Assembly: GCF_001591965.1 (NCBI RefSeq)
Contig: NZ_BCVX01000020.1
Span: 1 to 33,523 of the forward strand
DNA length: 33,523 bases
Direction of reading: 5' to 3'
Origin: Lysinibacillus odysseyi 34hs-1 = NBRC 100172
GTDB taxonomy: Bacteria; Bacillota; Bacilli; Bacillales_A; Planococcaceae
The notes under the pieces: model-generated
Databases searched by the model: none
What the model was told of the DNA's origin: nothing
What the model saw: only the letters and a program-made list of their open reading frames with translations
Program-made: the position numbers and the translations under genes
In this document: positions 24,518-32,656 of the stretch, piece by piece
How positions within the stretch are numbered: position 1 is the first letter of the stretch
Layout: the number at the start of each line of letters is the position of its first letter

Positions 24518-24979
24518 CAGAAAACGCCCCCTTCTCGCTGAATATTCTTCGCCCATCGCTCCAATTCATTAAAAACAAACGAATAACTACGCGGAAACTT
24601 CGGTTCATGGTATTTGAATGACGTTTTTGTCGGCAGATTGCTGCTTCCGTAGCCCTTCATAAACAGTTTATACGTGTCAATTTCGTTTGCCAGGCGTGTG
24701 ACAGTCTCATTGTAGGCCTCTACTTGCCGCCCTAACTGCATAAATTCACTAAAAAGGCCCTCAAAACGTTCTAATAAAACCGCTTTGTCCTCTTTCAGCG
24801 CTTCCAGGCGCGATATTATCCGTATACACACGGGCAGCTAATTCTTTCATGCTTTCGTCCTCCTGCAGCAAACCACGGACGCCACCCCTCTCCTGGATCA
24901 CTTCAAGTCGTTTCGTTAATACCTCATAATCAGCGTGTGCCTGTTTCAAATCATCAAGCGCTGCTGATCTCTTTTTCAT
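24517..24979 (-). pseudogene. Coiled-coil plasmid protein split by a frameshift
   Basis: Two overlapping open frames make one protein. The first (ATG 24979) gives MKKRSAALDDLKQAHADYEV to ...SMKELAARVYTDNI. The second continues SRLEALKEDKAVLLERFEGL, FSEFMQLGRQVEAYNETVTR and ends ERWAKNIQREGGVF at 24517. The heptad-like pattern carries across the join at about 24810-24820, where a -1/+1 change is needed. Intact, it would be about 150 aa, all helical. It lies downstream of rep on the same strand. It could be two real overlapping genes, but the second has no start or ribosome site of its own. Confidence 0.65.
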
Positions 24980-25130
24980 AGACCCGTGCTTCCTGAAAAG
25001 CGGATAAGGTTGGTTTCTTCGTTGTGGTCAGAACATAACCCCCTTGTGTAGTGTAAAATGCTCTCGAATGAAATCTAGGATACTGGCCAAATATATAACG
25101 TCCTGGCAGGGGCTGCTTTGTTCCCCAACA

Positions 25131-25161
25131 GGGGGGAGGTGCTAGGCACCTTCGAGCCCCC
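25131..25161. repeat. GC-rich nested dyad downstream of rep
   Basis: GGGGGg...GGTGC-TAG-GCACC...CCCCC: inner arms 25138-25142 / 25146-25150 and outer arms 25131-25136 / 25157-25161. It stands out in an AT-rich background, 100 bases past the rep stop. It could be a terminator variant, a replication origin structure or an oriT. No T-run was seen. Confidence 0.5.
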
Positions 25162-25262
25162 TAAAACATAATTACTACTTCCATATACATAATCTAGAGA
25201 ATATTATCCGCCACTTATCCATAGGACAAGAGAAATATGTAAGGGCAGAGTGGAGTATTTAA

Positions 25263-26819
25263 TTAGCCGGTATGCTGCAGGATGTCTTCCATAGACAATT
25301 GTTCGGTTAGTGGCCGTTCTTGCATCATTTTTTTTACATAATTCAATAGTGTCGTATAACCTGCAACCCTTTCAAACAGCTCCATTTGTTCTCCCACGAT
25401 AAGGCGCACCGATTGTGCGAAACGTGCGCCCAGATCCTTCTTAAGCCAAATGATGTACTCAATATACAGCTCGACCGTCGACCAGCCCGTTTTGGCATTG
25501 CGCCCTTTACCCGTAGTCGTTTTGATGACTTTCTTCGACTGCTTCAAAAGCTTGTTGAGTGTGCTGCCGGCTATACCGATTTCTTCGCACAGCTCTTTTT
25601 GCGTACGCCAAATAAACGGTTCCGAAACGCTTTTTTCGGCCGCGATCCAGTCGGCAATATCCTGTTCCCATTCATGGCAGTGGCTGCGTTCTCGGTCTTC
25701 ACGTGCCTTTTTGTGCTTGTACCACCCCTTGTGGCCGAAATGCACGGATACTCCCTCTGCCCCCTGCACATACAATGCAAGCAGTTGCTCTACGTATTCT
25801 TTTTTCGCGCCTTTATATTTGCCTGAATAGGCGGAGGCAACGATTGTCTTTATCTCCTGGGAAGACAATGGATGACGCAGGTTGGCGTTGTACTCGTCCA
25901 GCAAATCAAACGTAAAGGATTGATCTTTGCCGTCCTGGAAGCATACTAAAGCGAGCGTAAACAGCACGTTGTTTCGCCCTATCTGTCCCTTCTCTCCTTT
26001 TACATCCGTTGCATGAAGCAAGTGATTGAACCATTCCGACTGCGTCAAGGAGGTCACCTGCATCTTCTGAGGCACTACATACAGGGAGCGCCCCATATCA
26101 TTATCACGGCGCTGCGACCACGCAATCAGACTAGCAGGCGTATAAACAGCCGTTTCATCAAACCATTCCACATTCTGATGATTGGGTATGCGGAAAAAGC
26201 CGAAGTCATTGCAGTATTGATCGGCATCCACTGACTTCAGGCTGCGCTTAAGATTTTCTGCAATCCGCTTTGCCACCTTCAGGCTGCGGAACTCGTTCTT
26301 GTTGGAAATATAAATAGGGGTCTCCAGCATAAAAAAGACCTGGTAGCCGCGGTCAGAGGACACGATAAGAGTCGGTTGGCCAATGCTCTCATCGATACAC
26401 GCCAGCAAGATCTCCTGCACCGTATGCTCTTTCGTATCGATATCCACGACAAAGGTATTGACCTGCTGCAGATTCTCCTCGATAAAGCCTTTCACATAGC
26501 GGCGATCCTGGTCGGCGTACCGGTAGCGGCGGTAAATGTTTGGGGTGAAATGCGTAAGCTTACCGGCCTGTTCAATTACCGTTTCTTTGGAAGAGATGAT
26601 ATAGCCCTTCACGCCGGAATCGGTAAAATCGCTTTTTTTACGCACAACGAAAATAGCACCTTTTTTATGGTGCTTGTCGTTCACTCTTGCTAATAATTGT
26701 TTCGAAATTGATGATTTAGATGATTTGGGATTGTATGTAAGCAATCCCTCATGCAAAATAATATCAAAAATTTGTTCAAGCTTGTCCTTTTTTTGTACCG
26801 AAAACGCAGAAATAGCCAT
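25263..26819 (-). CDS. rep: Plasmid replication protein with AEP primase fold
   Basis: A 518-aa initiator. The N-terminal half is an archaeo-eukaryotic primase-like domain: VVDIDTK (Asp126/Asp128, metal ligands), LIVSSDRGYQVFF (the usual sxH motif altered to SDRG) and DADQYCNDFGFFRIPN (third acidic site). Residues ~285-345 form a PriCT_1 domain (RNNVLFTLALVCFQDG, LSSQEIKTIVASAYSGKYKG). A C-terminal winged-helix region follows (TQKELCEEIGIAGSTLNKLL). Such proteins start theta-type replication in Bacillales plasmids. The SD is weak-to-fair (GAGGA). A 285-nt leader with opposing promoters and hairpins indicates antisense control of copy number. Confidence 0.85.
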   Translation of the reverse strand: MAISAFSVQKKDKLEQIFDIILHEGLLTYNPKSSKSSISKQLLARVNDKHHKKGAIFVVRKKSDFTDSGVKGYIISSKETVIEQAGKLTHFTPNIYRRYRYADQDRRYVKGFIEENLQQVNTFVVDIDTKEHTVQEILLACIDESIGQPTLIVSSDRGYQVFFMLETPIYISNKNEFRSLKVAKRIAENLKRSLKSVDADQYCNDFGFFRIPNHQNVEWFDETAVYTPASLIAWSQRRDNDMGRSLYVVPQKMQVTSLTQSEWFNHLLHATDVKGEKGQIGRNNVLFTLALVCFQDGKDQSFTFDLLDEYNANLRHPLSSQEIKTIVASAYSGKYKGAKKEYVEQLLALYVQGAEGVSVHFGHKGWYKHKKAREDRERSHCHEWEQDIADWIAAEKSVSEPFIWRTQKELCEEIGIAGSTLNKLLKQSKKVIKTTTGKGRNAKTGWSTVELYIEYIIWLKKDLGARFAQSVRLIVGEQMELFERVAGYTTLLNYVKKMMQERPLTEQLSMEDILQHTG

Positions 26820-26895
26820 CGACAGTCCTCCTCATTTCCTTATGAGTGAACGCCAACAGCCAAAAATAGATGCACAAAAACATATCAAAAATGAA

Positions 26896-26917
26896 TTTTC
26901 AACATTTCCGTTGAAAA
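26896..26917 (-). terminator. Attenuator hairpin in the rep leader
   Basis: TTTTCAAC / GTTGAAAA with a six-base loop is followed on the minus strand by TTCATTTTTG. It lies in the rep leader just past the antisense RNA promoter, where an attenuator would be placed in pIP501-type control. Confidence 0.5.
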
Positions 26918-26939
26918 TGATATTTTTGCTTGATATAAT
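26911..26939 (+). promoter_or_regulatory. Promoter of a putative counter-transcribed RNA
   Basis: TTGAAA (26911-26916), a spacer of exactly 17, then TATAAT (26934-26939): near-perfect sigma-A promoter facing against rep. The start would be about 26946. Confidence 0.75.
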
Positions 26940-26945
26940 CATTAC

Positions 26946-27087
26946 ATCTTATGTATAAGAAATACATAACTTTGTGCTCCAACACATAAGTTATGGTATC
27001 TCGCTGGCGTTCATTTTTTAACGCTCAGGGAAATGGTTAGAAGTCATTCCAGTCCGGCCAAAGACGAGGGAATGGCTTCTTTTATTT
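26946..27087 (+). ncRNA. Putative antisense copy-control RNA of rep
   Basis: Between the promoter at 26911-26939 and the terminator at 27040-27088 there is a transcript of about 140 nt with no ORF. It carries a stem CATAACTT (26965-26972) / AAGTTATG (26988-26995) and ends in a terminator stem. Because the rep promoter lies at 27112-27140 on the opposite strand, the RNA is fully complementary to the first ~160 nt of rep mRNA. This matches counter-transcribed RNAs that limit initiator synthesis in Gram-positive theta plasmids. The outer arms TGAACGCC (26847-26854) / GGCGTTCA (27006-27013) could pair in the rep leader when the RNA is absent. Confidence 0.65.
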
Positions 27088-27088
27088 T
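27040..27088 (+). terminator. Terminator of the antisense RNA
   Basis: An 11-bp stem GAAGTCATTCC (27040-27050) / GGAATGGCTTC (27069-27079), with one G-T pair, is followed by TTTTATTTT. It faces plus, where no gene lies upstream other than the putative antisense RNA. Confidence 0.8.
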
Positions 27089-27111
27089 GCCCTGCCACAT
27101 ATTTACATAGA

Positions 27112-27140
27112 ATTATAGAGTCTTATAAACGCTGATGCAA
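27112..27140 (-). promoter_or_regulatory. rep promoter
   Basis: On the minus strand TTGCAT (27140-27135), a spacer of exactly 17, then TATAAT (27117-27112). Transcription would start near 27105 and give rep a leader of about 285 nt covering the antisense RNA region. Confidence 0.75.
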
Positions 27141-27166
27141 CAGCTTTTTCGGGGTTTTTCATTTTG

Positions 27167-27370
27167 CATATATACATATATACATATATACATATATACA
27201 TATATACATATATACATATATGTATATATGTATATATGTATATATACATATATCATCTATAAAGCTTGATATATCGCTGTTTATAAAAGAAGAATATATG
27301 CATATATAGGTATACGTATATATTGATATGCGTATATATTAATATATACATATATGCATATATTTTTTTA
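27167..27370. repeat. CATATATA iteron-like array
   Basis: Six perfect 8-bp units CATATATA (27167-27214) are followed by CATATATG and inverted TATATATG units to 27238, making a large dyad. Further degenerate ATATGCATATATA and GTATACGTATATATT blocks reach about 27370. The array lies between the rep promoter and the par operon terminator. Candidates are rep iterons (AT-rich unwinding zone) or the centromere bound by the small partition protein. Similar TATA/CATATA motifs recur upstream of parA (28712-28730 and 28828-28876), favouring the partition role. Confidence 0.8.
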
Positions 27371-27395
27371 TGTGAAAATTTTTTTTTGCATCACA

Positions 27396-27442
27396 CAAAA
27401 AGCACTGAGTAAATCCCTCCTCTGGGAATTTACTCAGTGCTT
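27396..27442 (-). terminator. Terminator of the par operon
   Basis: A perfect 15-bp stem AAGCACTGAGTAAAT (27400-27414) / ATTTACTCAGTGCTT (27428-27442), followed on the minus strand by TTTTTG. It lies 12 bases after the stop of the small partition gene. Confidence 0.92.
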
Positions 27443-27454
27443 CAAGCTTTATAG

Positions 27455-27844
27455 TTATCGATCGCGTTTTTGAAGTATATCTAAAATAAGATTGAATGTT
27501 TTCTTTTCACCCTTGACGAGGTTATTCTCGATGTACTCATCCAAAAGGATATCGATCATAACATCTACATTATCCGCTTTGCCCAATTGGATAAGGGCAT
27601 TTAGTTTATTACGGGTCGTCTTGGTTACGCGTACACTTGTTATCTGTGCTGATTCTCGCTTTCTCGTTTGTTTAGCTTCCTCTACTACAGGCTTCGCTTC
27701 AAACCGCTGCTCCTGAGGCGATGACTCATCATTCGCTTCCTCCTCAGTCTCCAGCTTGAACTCCTGGGCCGGCACAATTTTAGGTCCGCGTTCCAATAGC
27801 TTCTTTTTGGGTTTGCCATTGTTTAATAAATTGCTCATCTCCAT
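27455..27844 (-). CDS. Small partition DNA-binding protein (ParB/ParG-like)
   Basis: A 129-aa protein encoded right after parA with its ATG at 27844 on the parA stop, so the two are translationally coupled. The N-terminal ~75 residues are charged and probably disordered (ETEEEANDESSPQEQRF, KQTRKRESAQ), suiting an arginine-finger-type ParA activator. The C-terminal part (ITSVRVTKTTRNKLNALIQL, MIDILLDEYI) looks like a ribbon-helix-helix domain with VRV beta strand. This domain order occurs in DUF5388/ParG-type partners. It probably binds the CATATATA repeats and represses the operon (inference). Confidence 0.78.
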   Translation of the reverse strand: MEMSNLLNNGKPKKKLLERGPKIVPAQEFKLETEEEANDESSPQEQRFEAKPVVEEAKQTRKRESAQITSVRVTKTTRNKLNALIQLGKADNVDVMIDILLDEYIENNLVKGEKKTFNLILDILQKRDR

Positions 27845-28671
27845 TACACCTCCATGAGCTCGGCCTGGACACGAGCGATGAATTCGTCTGCAATCGTTTC
27901 ATAGCTTTTATGGACTTTGCGATCATGCATGTCCTCATTTGTAATACCGGTAATATCAAAACGTTTTAGGCGCTCCATATTGTTCACAATATTTGCAAAC
28001 AAGTTTTCTTCCCCAAAAATCTCGCGGGCATTTTCAAGTGTAGCCAAATCGACCGCCGCTCCGTTTTTCAGCAACACCGGCAATATCCCGACAATATCCA
28101 GATCCGCACCGTAATCGTCAATCAGTGACTGTAGGTATCCTGTAAATACTTCGGCCCCCTGCAGGCTGCGTTCTTGCGTCTGCAGTACAACTACTACAAA
28201 GTCTGAAGCATACAGCGCTGCATCCGTGATGATAGAAATAGTAGGCGGTACATCGATAAAGATGAAGTCATAATCCTTTTTCAATGGCTCAATCAATGAC
28301 GAGAAGTATTGGACACGTGCCGTTGTGTCATTCGGAAACTTCTTTTCCAAGAACCGAGGATATAATGCAAAATCACTGAAGCTTGGCAGCAAGCACAAGT
28401 TCTCCTTAATTTCCGTGACAATCTGCCCCAGATCCTCTTCTTGAATCGCTGCCATCAATGTTTTATTGAACGAAACTATTTCGTCCGATTCCAATGCTTT
28501 TGTCTTTAAATACAGGGATGTAGCATTGGCCTGCGGATCCTGATCACACAACAGCACCTTATATCCCTTCATTGATAACGCATGGGCTATCATAGTACTG
28601 TTCGTTGTCTTGCCCGTTCCTCCTTTAAAGTTGCCAAACGTTACGACGATTGCTTCTTTGTTTTCAGCCAC
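27844..28671 (-). CDS. parA: ParA-family partition ATPase
   Basis: A 275-aa deviant Walker-type ATPase. Motifs are FGNFKGGTGKTTNSTMIAHA (Walker A with signature Lys), LLCDQDPQANATS (A') and FIFIDVPPTISIITDAAL (Walker B region), then VVVLQTQERSLQGAEVFTGY. It moves plasmid copies on the nucleoid with the small partner protein. GTG 28671 is preferred over GTG 28677 because AAGGAGG lies eight bases upstream of 28671 but only two from 28677. No N-terminal HTH is present (type Ib-like), so autoregulation probably falls to the partner. A good promoter lies at 28727-28755. Confidence 0.93.
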   Translation of the reverse strand: MAENKEAIVVTFGNFKGGTGKTTNSTMIAHALSMKGYKVLLCDQDPQANATSLYLKTKALESDEIVSFNKTLMAAIQEEDLGQIVTEIKENLCLLPSFSDFALYPRFLEKKFPNDTTARVQYFSSLIEPLKKDYDFIFIDVPPTISIITDAALYASDFVVVVLQTQERSLQGAEVFTGYLQSLIDDYGADLDIVGILPVLLKNGAAVDLATLENAREIFGEENLFANIVNNMERLKRFDITGITNEDMHDRKVHKSYETIADEFIARVQAELMEV

Positions 28672-28726
28672 GTTCACTACCTCCTTGATTTGGAATAAAA
28701 TGTTTTTCTCTAACGTATATGTATAT

Positions 28727-28755
28727 ATTCTAGATTAGTTTATAAGAGAATGCAA
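28727..28755 (-). promoter_or_regulatory. par operon promoter
   Basis: On the minus strand TTGCAT (28755-28750), spacer 17, TAGAAT (28732-28727). The start region overlaps ATATATACATATACG, the same motif as the array at 27167, which fits repression by the partition protein. Confidence 0.7.
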
Positions 28756-29160
28756 GATTGATAATGGTAAGCATGTGGAAGTATAGAACTATTGTTATAA
28801 ATGAGTTAAACTACATTTTAATTTTCATATATGAATATATGTATATATCCATATATTCATATATTCGTATATTCAATTCTTTTTATTCAATCAAAAATAC
28901 TTTAATATAAAAATTCCTCTTATAATTAGCTGTGGTCTTTTAATAAAGATTGATAATTTATAATTAAATTCGATCATTAATAATAAAGTTTGATAAAAAC
29001 CTGTATGGAATGCTGCAGGTTTTCTTATTCTACAATCGGGCCAGATTGTGGAATAACAACTTTTATGAAATATTACCAAACGACGCTTTGGGAAGGTTTT
29101 AATGAATCAGGAAAATTGAATGGAGATATTTCCTGTAAGAATGACATATTCTTTTAATAA
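28756..29160. other. Intergenic region upstream of parA, with repeats
   Basis: There is no supported gene. It contains alternating ATATG/CATAT motifs at 28828-28876 (candidate second centromere block) and a hairpin AAAACCTG (28996-29003) / CAGGTTTT (29016-29023). A dyad CTTATTCTACAATC (29024-29037) / GATTGTGGAATAAC (29044-29057) is also present. Confidence 0.55.
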
Positions 29161-29172
29161 GGAGATGTTACA

Positions 29173-29868
29173 TTGAGTAAAGGGAAAATAATTGCTGGGT
29201 TACTTGTTACATTACTATTAGTTTCACTACCGTTTATTTATAATCGGACTTTGGGTGCAGAAAATAACCAACAATCAGAGACTCCACAAGAAGTTACTGC
29301 ATCGGAGGTTTTAAATTTCAACGATTTAGTAGTTCTAATATCCAATAATTTAATGGAATTAGATTATGGTCTTTGGTTAAGTAATAAAGAGTTGCCAAAT
29401 AATCGATATTTATTACACGTAAAATTGCCGAGATATAATGTATCCCTAAAAGTCAGAGAGGAAATACTGGAACGAATTGAAAATGTAATAAACGAGCATA
29501 ACTTTGATAGACAGAACTTTTTAATTAAGGTAACGAGTTATATTGATACAGCAGAACAATCTTCTCCACAGAAACAAGAAGAATTAGATACATTTTACAT
29601 GAAACTTAATAAAGATGGCGGATTTTTTGAACAGGTTGGAAAAGAGTTAGATAAAGCTGGATACTCGTATGAAGCGGGATACAGTATAGTTGGTATGGTT
29701 TATTCTCCAAATGAGGTAAGCTTACAAATTATTGCGGAAAATGAAGCAGTAACTGAGCAAAAACAAGTTGAAATAAATCGTATTTTTAAAGGTCAAATTA
29801 CAAAGTTTAAATTAGATGGTGTGGTTACGGTTAATGCAATTCATATTAGTGAACTAAATGATTCTTAG
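29173..29868 (+). CDS. Secreted or membrane-anchored protein of unknown function
   Basis: A TTG start behind AAGGAG (seven bases) gives 231 aa. It has a short basic start (MSKGK), a hydrophobic segment at residues 6-23 (IAGLLVTLLLVSLPFIYN) and an extracellular polar linker. The signal could be cleaved near LGAEN, or it could stay as an anchor; no lipobox Cys is present. The rest is a mixed alpha/beta fold with no recognised motif (LMELDYGLWLSNKELPNNRY, GFFEQVGKELDKAGYSYEAG). Two halves show a faint similarity in layout (residues 50-115 and 150-225), perhaps a duplicated domain. It ends before a terminator at 29937. Confidence 0.75.
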   Translation: MSKGKIIAGLLVTLLLVSLPFIYNRTLGAENNQQSETPQEVTASEVLNFNDLVVLISNNLMELDYGLWLSNKELPNNRYLLHVKLPRYNVSLKVREEILERIENVINEHNFDRQNFLIKVTSYIDTAEQSSPQKQEELDTFYMKLNKDGGFFEQVGKELDKAGYSYEAGYSIVGMVYSPNEVSLQIIAENEAVTEQKQVEINRIFKGQITKFKLDGVVTVNAIHISELNDS

Positions 29869-29936
29869 TTGAATAGAACATATAAAATCAACTAAAATAA
29901 CGTTCCCAAACAAAAGTTTGGAAACACACAAAAAAT

Positions 29937-29973
29937 CCGCGAATGTTGTGAAATTAACGTTTCGCGGCTTTTT
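29937..29973 (+). terminator. Terminator of the secreted-protein gene
   Basis: CCGCGAA (29937-29943) pairs with TTCGCGG (29961-29967), then CTTTTTC. It is 69 bases past the stop codon. Confidence 0.8.
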
Positions 29974-29975
29974 CT

Positions 29976-30080
29976 ATGAACATTATTTATACAGCTTTTT
30001 ATGCAAAGGTATATAAAGATAGCCACAGTAAGACTTTTCAAGATTTTGCAGAAAACGTTGTAGGGATGTTATCTGAATAA
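29976..30080 (+). other. 34-codon open frame, possible gene remnant
   Basis: ATG 29976 in the terminator T-run opens MNIIYTAFYAKVYKDSHSKT and FQDFAENVVGMLSE before TAA. The composition is protein-like, but there is no ribosome site, so it is more likely the tail of a lost gene. The following 300 bases (30081-30391) hold a palindrome at 30158-30191 and no gene. Confidence 0.3.
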
Positions 30081-30157
30081 AAACCTGTATATAGAGACTT
30101 TATAAATCTGTAATTTTCTTAATCCTCTACTTCAATTACTTGAGATTTAGATGAAAC

Positions 30158-30191
30158 GATCTTCAACAATCGGGCGCGATTGTTGAAGATC
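30158..30191. repeat. Perfect 14-bp dyad with GGGCGC centre
   Basis: GATCTTCAACAATC (30158-30171), GGGCGC, GATTGTTGAAGATC (30178-30191). The element at 29024-29057 has the same ACAATC-GGG...-GATTGT centre with different outer arms, showing covariation. No T-run follows. Confidence 0.75.
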
Positions 30192-30406
30192 AGCAATAGG
30201 AAATGAACAAACTTTGTTCAAAACGGGCTCTTTTAATTTAACTTAAAATATGAATCTGTGGGTTGTTTTTAATCAAACTTTATTCTAAAGCTACATAAGC
30301 ACCATTTTCATCTTTTCCTATTTTTTAAGATTAAAAATTCGTTTGCTCAATTAATACTACTTTTAGTAAGGATAAAAATGGTAATACTTTTTTGAGGAGG
30401 AATATA

Positions 30407-31269
30407 ATGAACAGCCATATGTTAGAAGAATTATTAAAGCAAACAGAACATGAATCTTTAGATTTCAAAAAGGGCTTCTACGGAAAATTAGATGCTTTAT
30501 TAAAAGATGTTTTAGGAATGGCCAATGCCAAAGTAAAAGGATCTCGATACATAGTGTTTGGTGTAAAAGAAAACGCCCAGCAAATGAAGGAAACTTTTGA
30601 ACTCAACGCTCCCTTGGATGCAGCTACTTATCAGAAGGTCATTCTAGAAAACATCGAGCCACAATTAATCTGCCATCTTACTTATGTCACATATCAGGAA
30701 CAGTGCCTGGCCATACTTGAAATTCCTGAACCAACGGAACAGCCTTACTTAATGAAAAAACAATATGGCTCCCTCCATAAGGATTTTTGTTATGTTCGTA
30801 AAGGCAGTAAAAATGAGCATGCGACAAGAGCTGATTTTGATTATTACTATAGACAAGGACATTTTGAAATACATATTCTCGATAAATACTTGGCTGCAGT
30901 GGGTCCTGAAAGTAGACATGCTCACTTAGAATGTTCATTTAGAAACTGTACTGATTTCCCTATTACAATTAGATTTGGTGGACTTGAAGTTTGGCATGGT
31001 GAGCAGTTGCTGACACGGCACCGATTATTTGGTTTTACAAATAATCCAGTGGGTGCTGATTTTAGATTACCTATCCCCCTAAAACAGAAATTGCGGATTA
31101 CTTTGATTTTGGATTCACATCTACCGACTGTTTACGGCTTGACATGGATCCATACGGACACACGGATTTGCAACTGCATTTCAAATTACACTTAGAAGAC
31201 ACACTTGGGAATCAGTATCATGGTGAAGCTAAGGATTGCATGGTATTTGCTAAAGGGGATTTTCTCTGA
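30407..31269 (+). pseudogene. AlbA_2 (Schlafen-like) domain protein with a late frameshift
   Basis: ATG 30407 follows GAGGAGG. Residues ~1-130 form an AlbA_2/divergent Schlafen domain: ESLDFKKGFYGKLDALLKDV, GMANAKVKGSRYIVFGV, CLAILEIPEPTEQPYLM, DFCYVRKGSKNEHATR. This fold occurs in nucleic-acid-binding or tRNA-cleaving immunity proteins. The C-terminal part is a beta-rich domain. The open frame ends at 31195 with an odd tail, but another frame from about 31140 continues LDMDPYGHTDLQLHFKLHLE and ends DCMVFAKGDFL at 31267-31269. A one-base slip near 31135 has probably changed the last ~45 residues. The main domain is intact, so partial function is possible. Confidence 0.7.
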
Positions 31270-31409
31270 AAAGTGCGTTTGAAAAGTGCGTTTGAAAAAT
31301 AAATAGCCTATATAATTGTAGAGACTCAAATTTTCTATTTAGTAAAGAGATATCTAGAGTTAAGATATAGTTTATTTAACCACCGTTTTATAGACAAATT
31401 CAAACTTCC

Positions 31410-31440
31410 GCTCAATTCAACGTTTGAGCAGGGCTATTTT
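31410..31440 (+). terminator. Hairpin after the AlbA_2 gene
   Basis: GCTCAA (31410-31415) and TTGAGC (31424-31429) make a 6-bp stem followed by a T-rich run from 31436. It is placed as a weak terminator before the nuclease gene. Confidence 0.55.
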
Positions 31441-31540
31441 TATTGTTTTTGTCTACTTACTCGTCTATAATAAAAATTACATAAAACGTATGGTTGTGTA
31501 ATTTCGATACAGTAATTTTACTACGATTGGGGAAAATAAA

Positions 31541-32641
31541 ATGAACGTAATAGATGCATTGAATATTTTTTATCGTGAGGATGTTATTTCAGACTTTCTA
31601 AAAAGTTGCTTTGAAGATTCTAATTCATTTCTGCATCGGTTTTTATCGTGTGCAAACATTTCGTTGTCGAAAGAAACTAGGTTCACTATCGAAAATCGAG
31701 TAGGGTTAGGTAAAAGTATTGGAACACCGGATATGTTGATTGTAGCTCAAGACCGAAATGAAAATCATATCATCATTATAGAAAACAAATTAGGAGCAGC
31801 TGAAGGATTTGCACAAACACAGCGTTATGAATCTTCAGAAGCAAAGACGATTATAAGAAGTAGACTTAATCTAGATGAATCAGATCTACGTTTCCATTTT
31901 ATATACCTGACACTCGACAAAACCGTAACACCAAGCAGCTCAAACTTCAGTCACATTCATTATGACGAGTTCTTACAACCTGAATGGCTACTAAACGACT
32001 CCACCCTTAATTTAATTTTTACAGACTTTAAAGAAAAGCTCTATCAATTTTATGCGCCACTGGAGCAACCATTCCAAACAATATCATTAGGACTAAATCT
32101 AGATAGTACACAAAAAAAGTTTTGTTGGCAGTCTATTCTATTTGATAAATTCCAAGGTGAAACTCAGTTTGAACTGGATTGGGGAGAAGCAGGAGGTATT
32201 GGGAGGAAAAACTTTATTTTCTTAATTACAAAGCCTTCCTGGAAAGCGAAAAAATCGTTTAAAGAAACAGGCCTTGCTAACACTCACTATATACATATAG
32301 ATACATATATTAACCTATTAAACAGCAAGAAGAATTTCGTGTACGAAATAGGCATTCGCTTTGAGACTTATCCATATATACCACATAAACATATTAAATC
32401 TATCGACGGATATGAATACTTTATTCGAAATAAAGAAATATTTTCTGAGCTATTATTCGAAAATATCGCTTCACAAATTGCCGGAGCAAAAAAACGAAAC
32501 AGCAAATTATTAATTATGACTGTACCAGTGAACGATACTAACCTGAATACAAGTATTGAGGATTACAAAAACAAAGTACTTATTATTGAAAAAGCCATCG
32601 ACTTGACTATAAAGGAATTGCAACAAAAACAGATATTTTAA
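31541..32641 (+). CDS. PD-(D/E)XK-family nuclease-like protein
   Basis: A 366-aa protein starting at ATG 31541 behind GGGGAAAA. Residues 61-83 (GTPDMLIV...IIIIENKLGA) hold the catalytic pattern: Asp64, Glu81 and Lys83 separated by a beta strand. QTQRY at about 95-99 is the Q-helix of PDDEXK_4-type proteins. The C-terminal ~200 residues are likely a DNA- or partner-binding domain. These proteins often occur singly in defence islands as restriction-like nucleases, and no methylase is close. A promoter-like AT-rich stretch precedes it. It is followed after 15 bases by the resolvase, though codon use and GC differ, so they were probably joined recently. Confidence 0.75.
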   Translation: MNVIDALNIFYREDVISDFLKSCFEDSNSFLHRFLSCANISLSKETRFTIENRVGLGKSIGTPDMLIVAQDRNENHIIIIENKLGAAEGFAQTQRYESSEAKTIIRSRLNLDESDLRFHFIYLTLDKTVTPSSSNFSHIHYDEFLQPEWLLNDSTLNLIFTDFKEKLYQFYAPLEQPFQTISLGLNLDSTQKKFCWQSILFDKFQGETQFELDWGEAGGIGRKNFIFLITKPSWKAKKSFKETGLANTHYIHIDTYINLLNSKKNFVYEIGIRFETYPYIPHKHIKSIDGYEYFIRNKEIFSELLFENIASQIAGAKKRNSKLLIMTVPVNDTNLNTSIEDYKNKVLIIEKAIDLTIKELQQKQIF

Positions 32642-32656
32642 GAAAGGCATGATTTT

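Noticed and set aside
25386-26693. Several plus-strand ORFs of 70-146 aa opposite rep
   Set aside because: They are antisense shadows of the rep coding sequence without ribosome sites.
27167-27370. CRISPR array
   Set aside because: The repeat unit is 8 bp with no spacers and no cas genes are present; it is a simple AT-rich tandem repeat.
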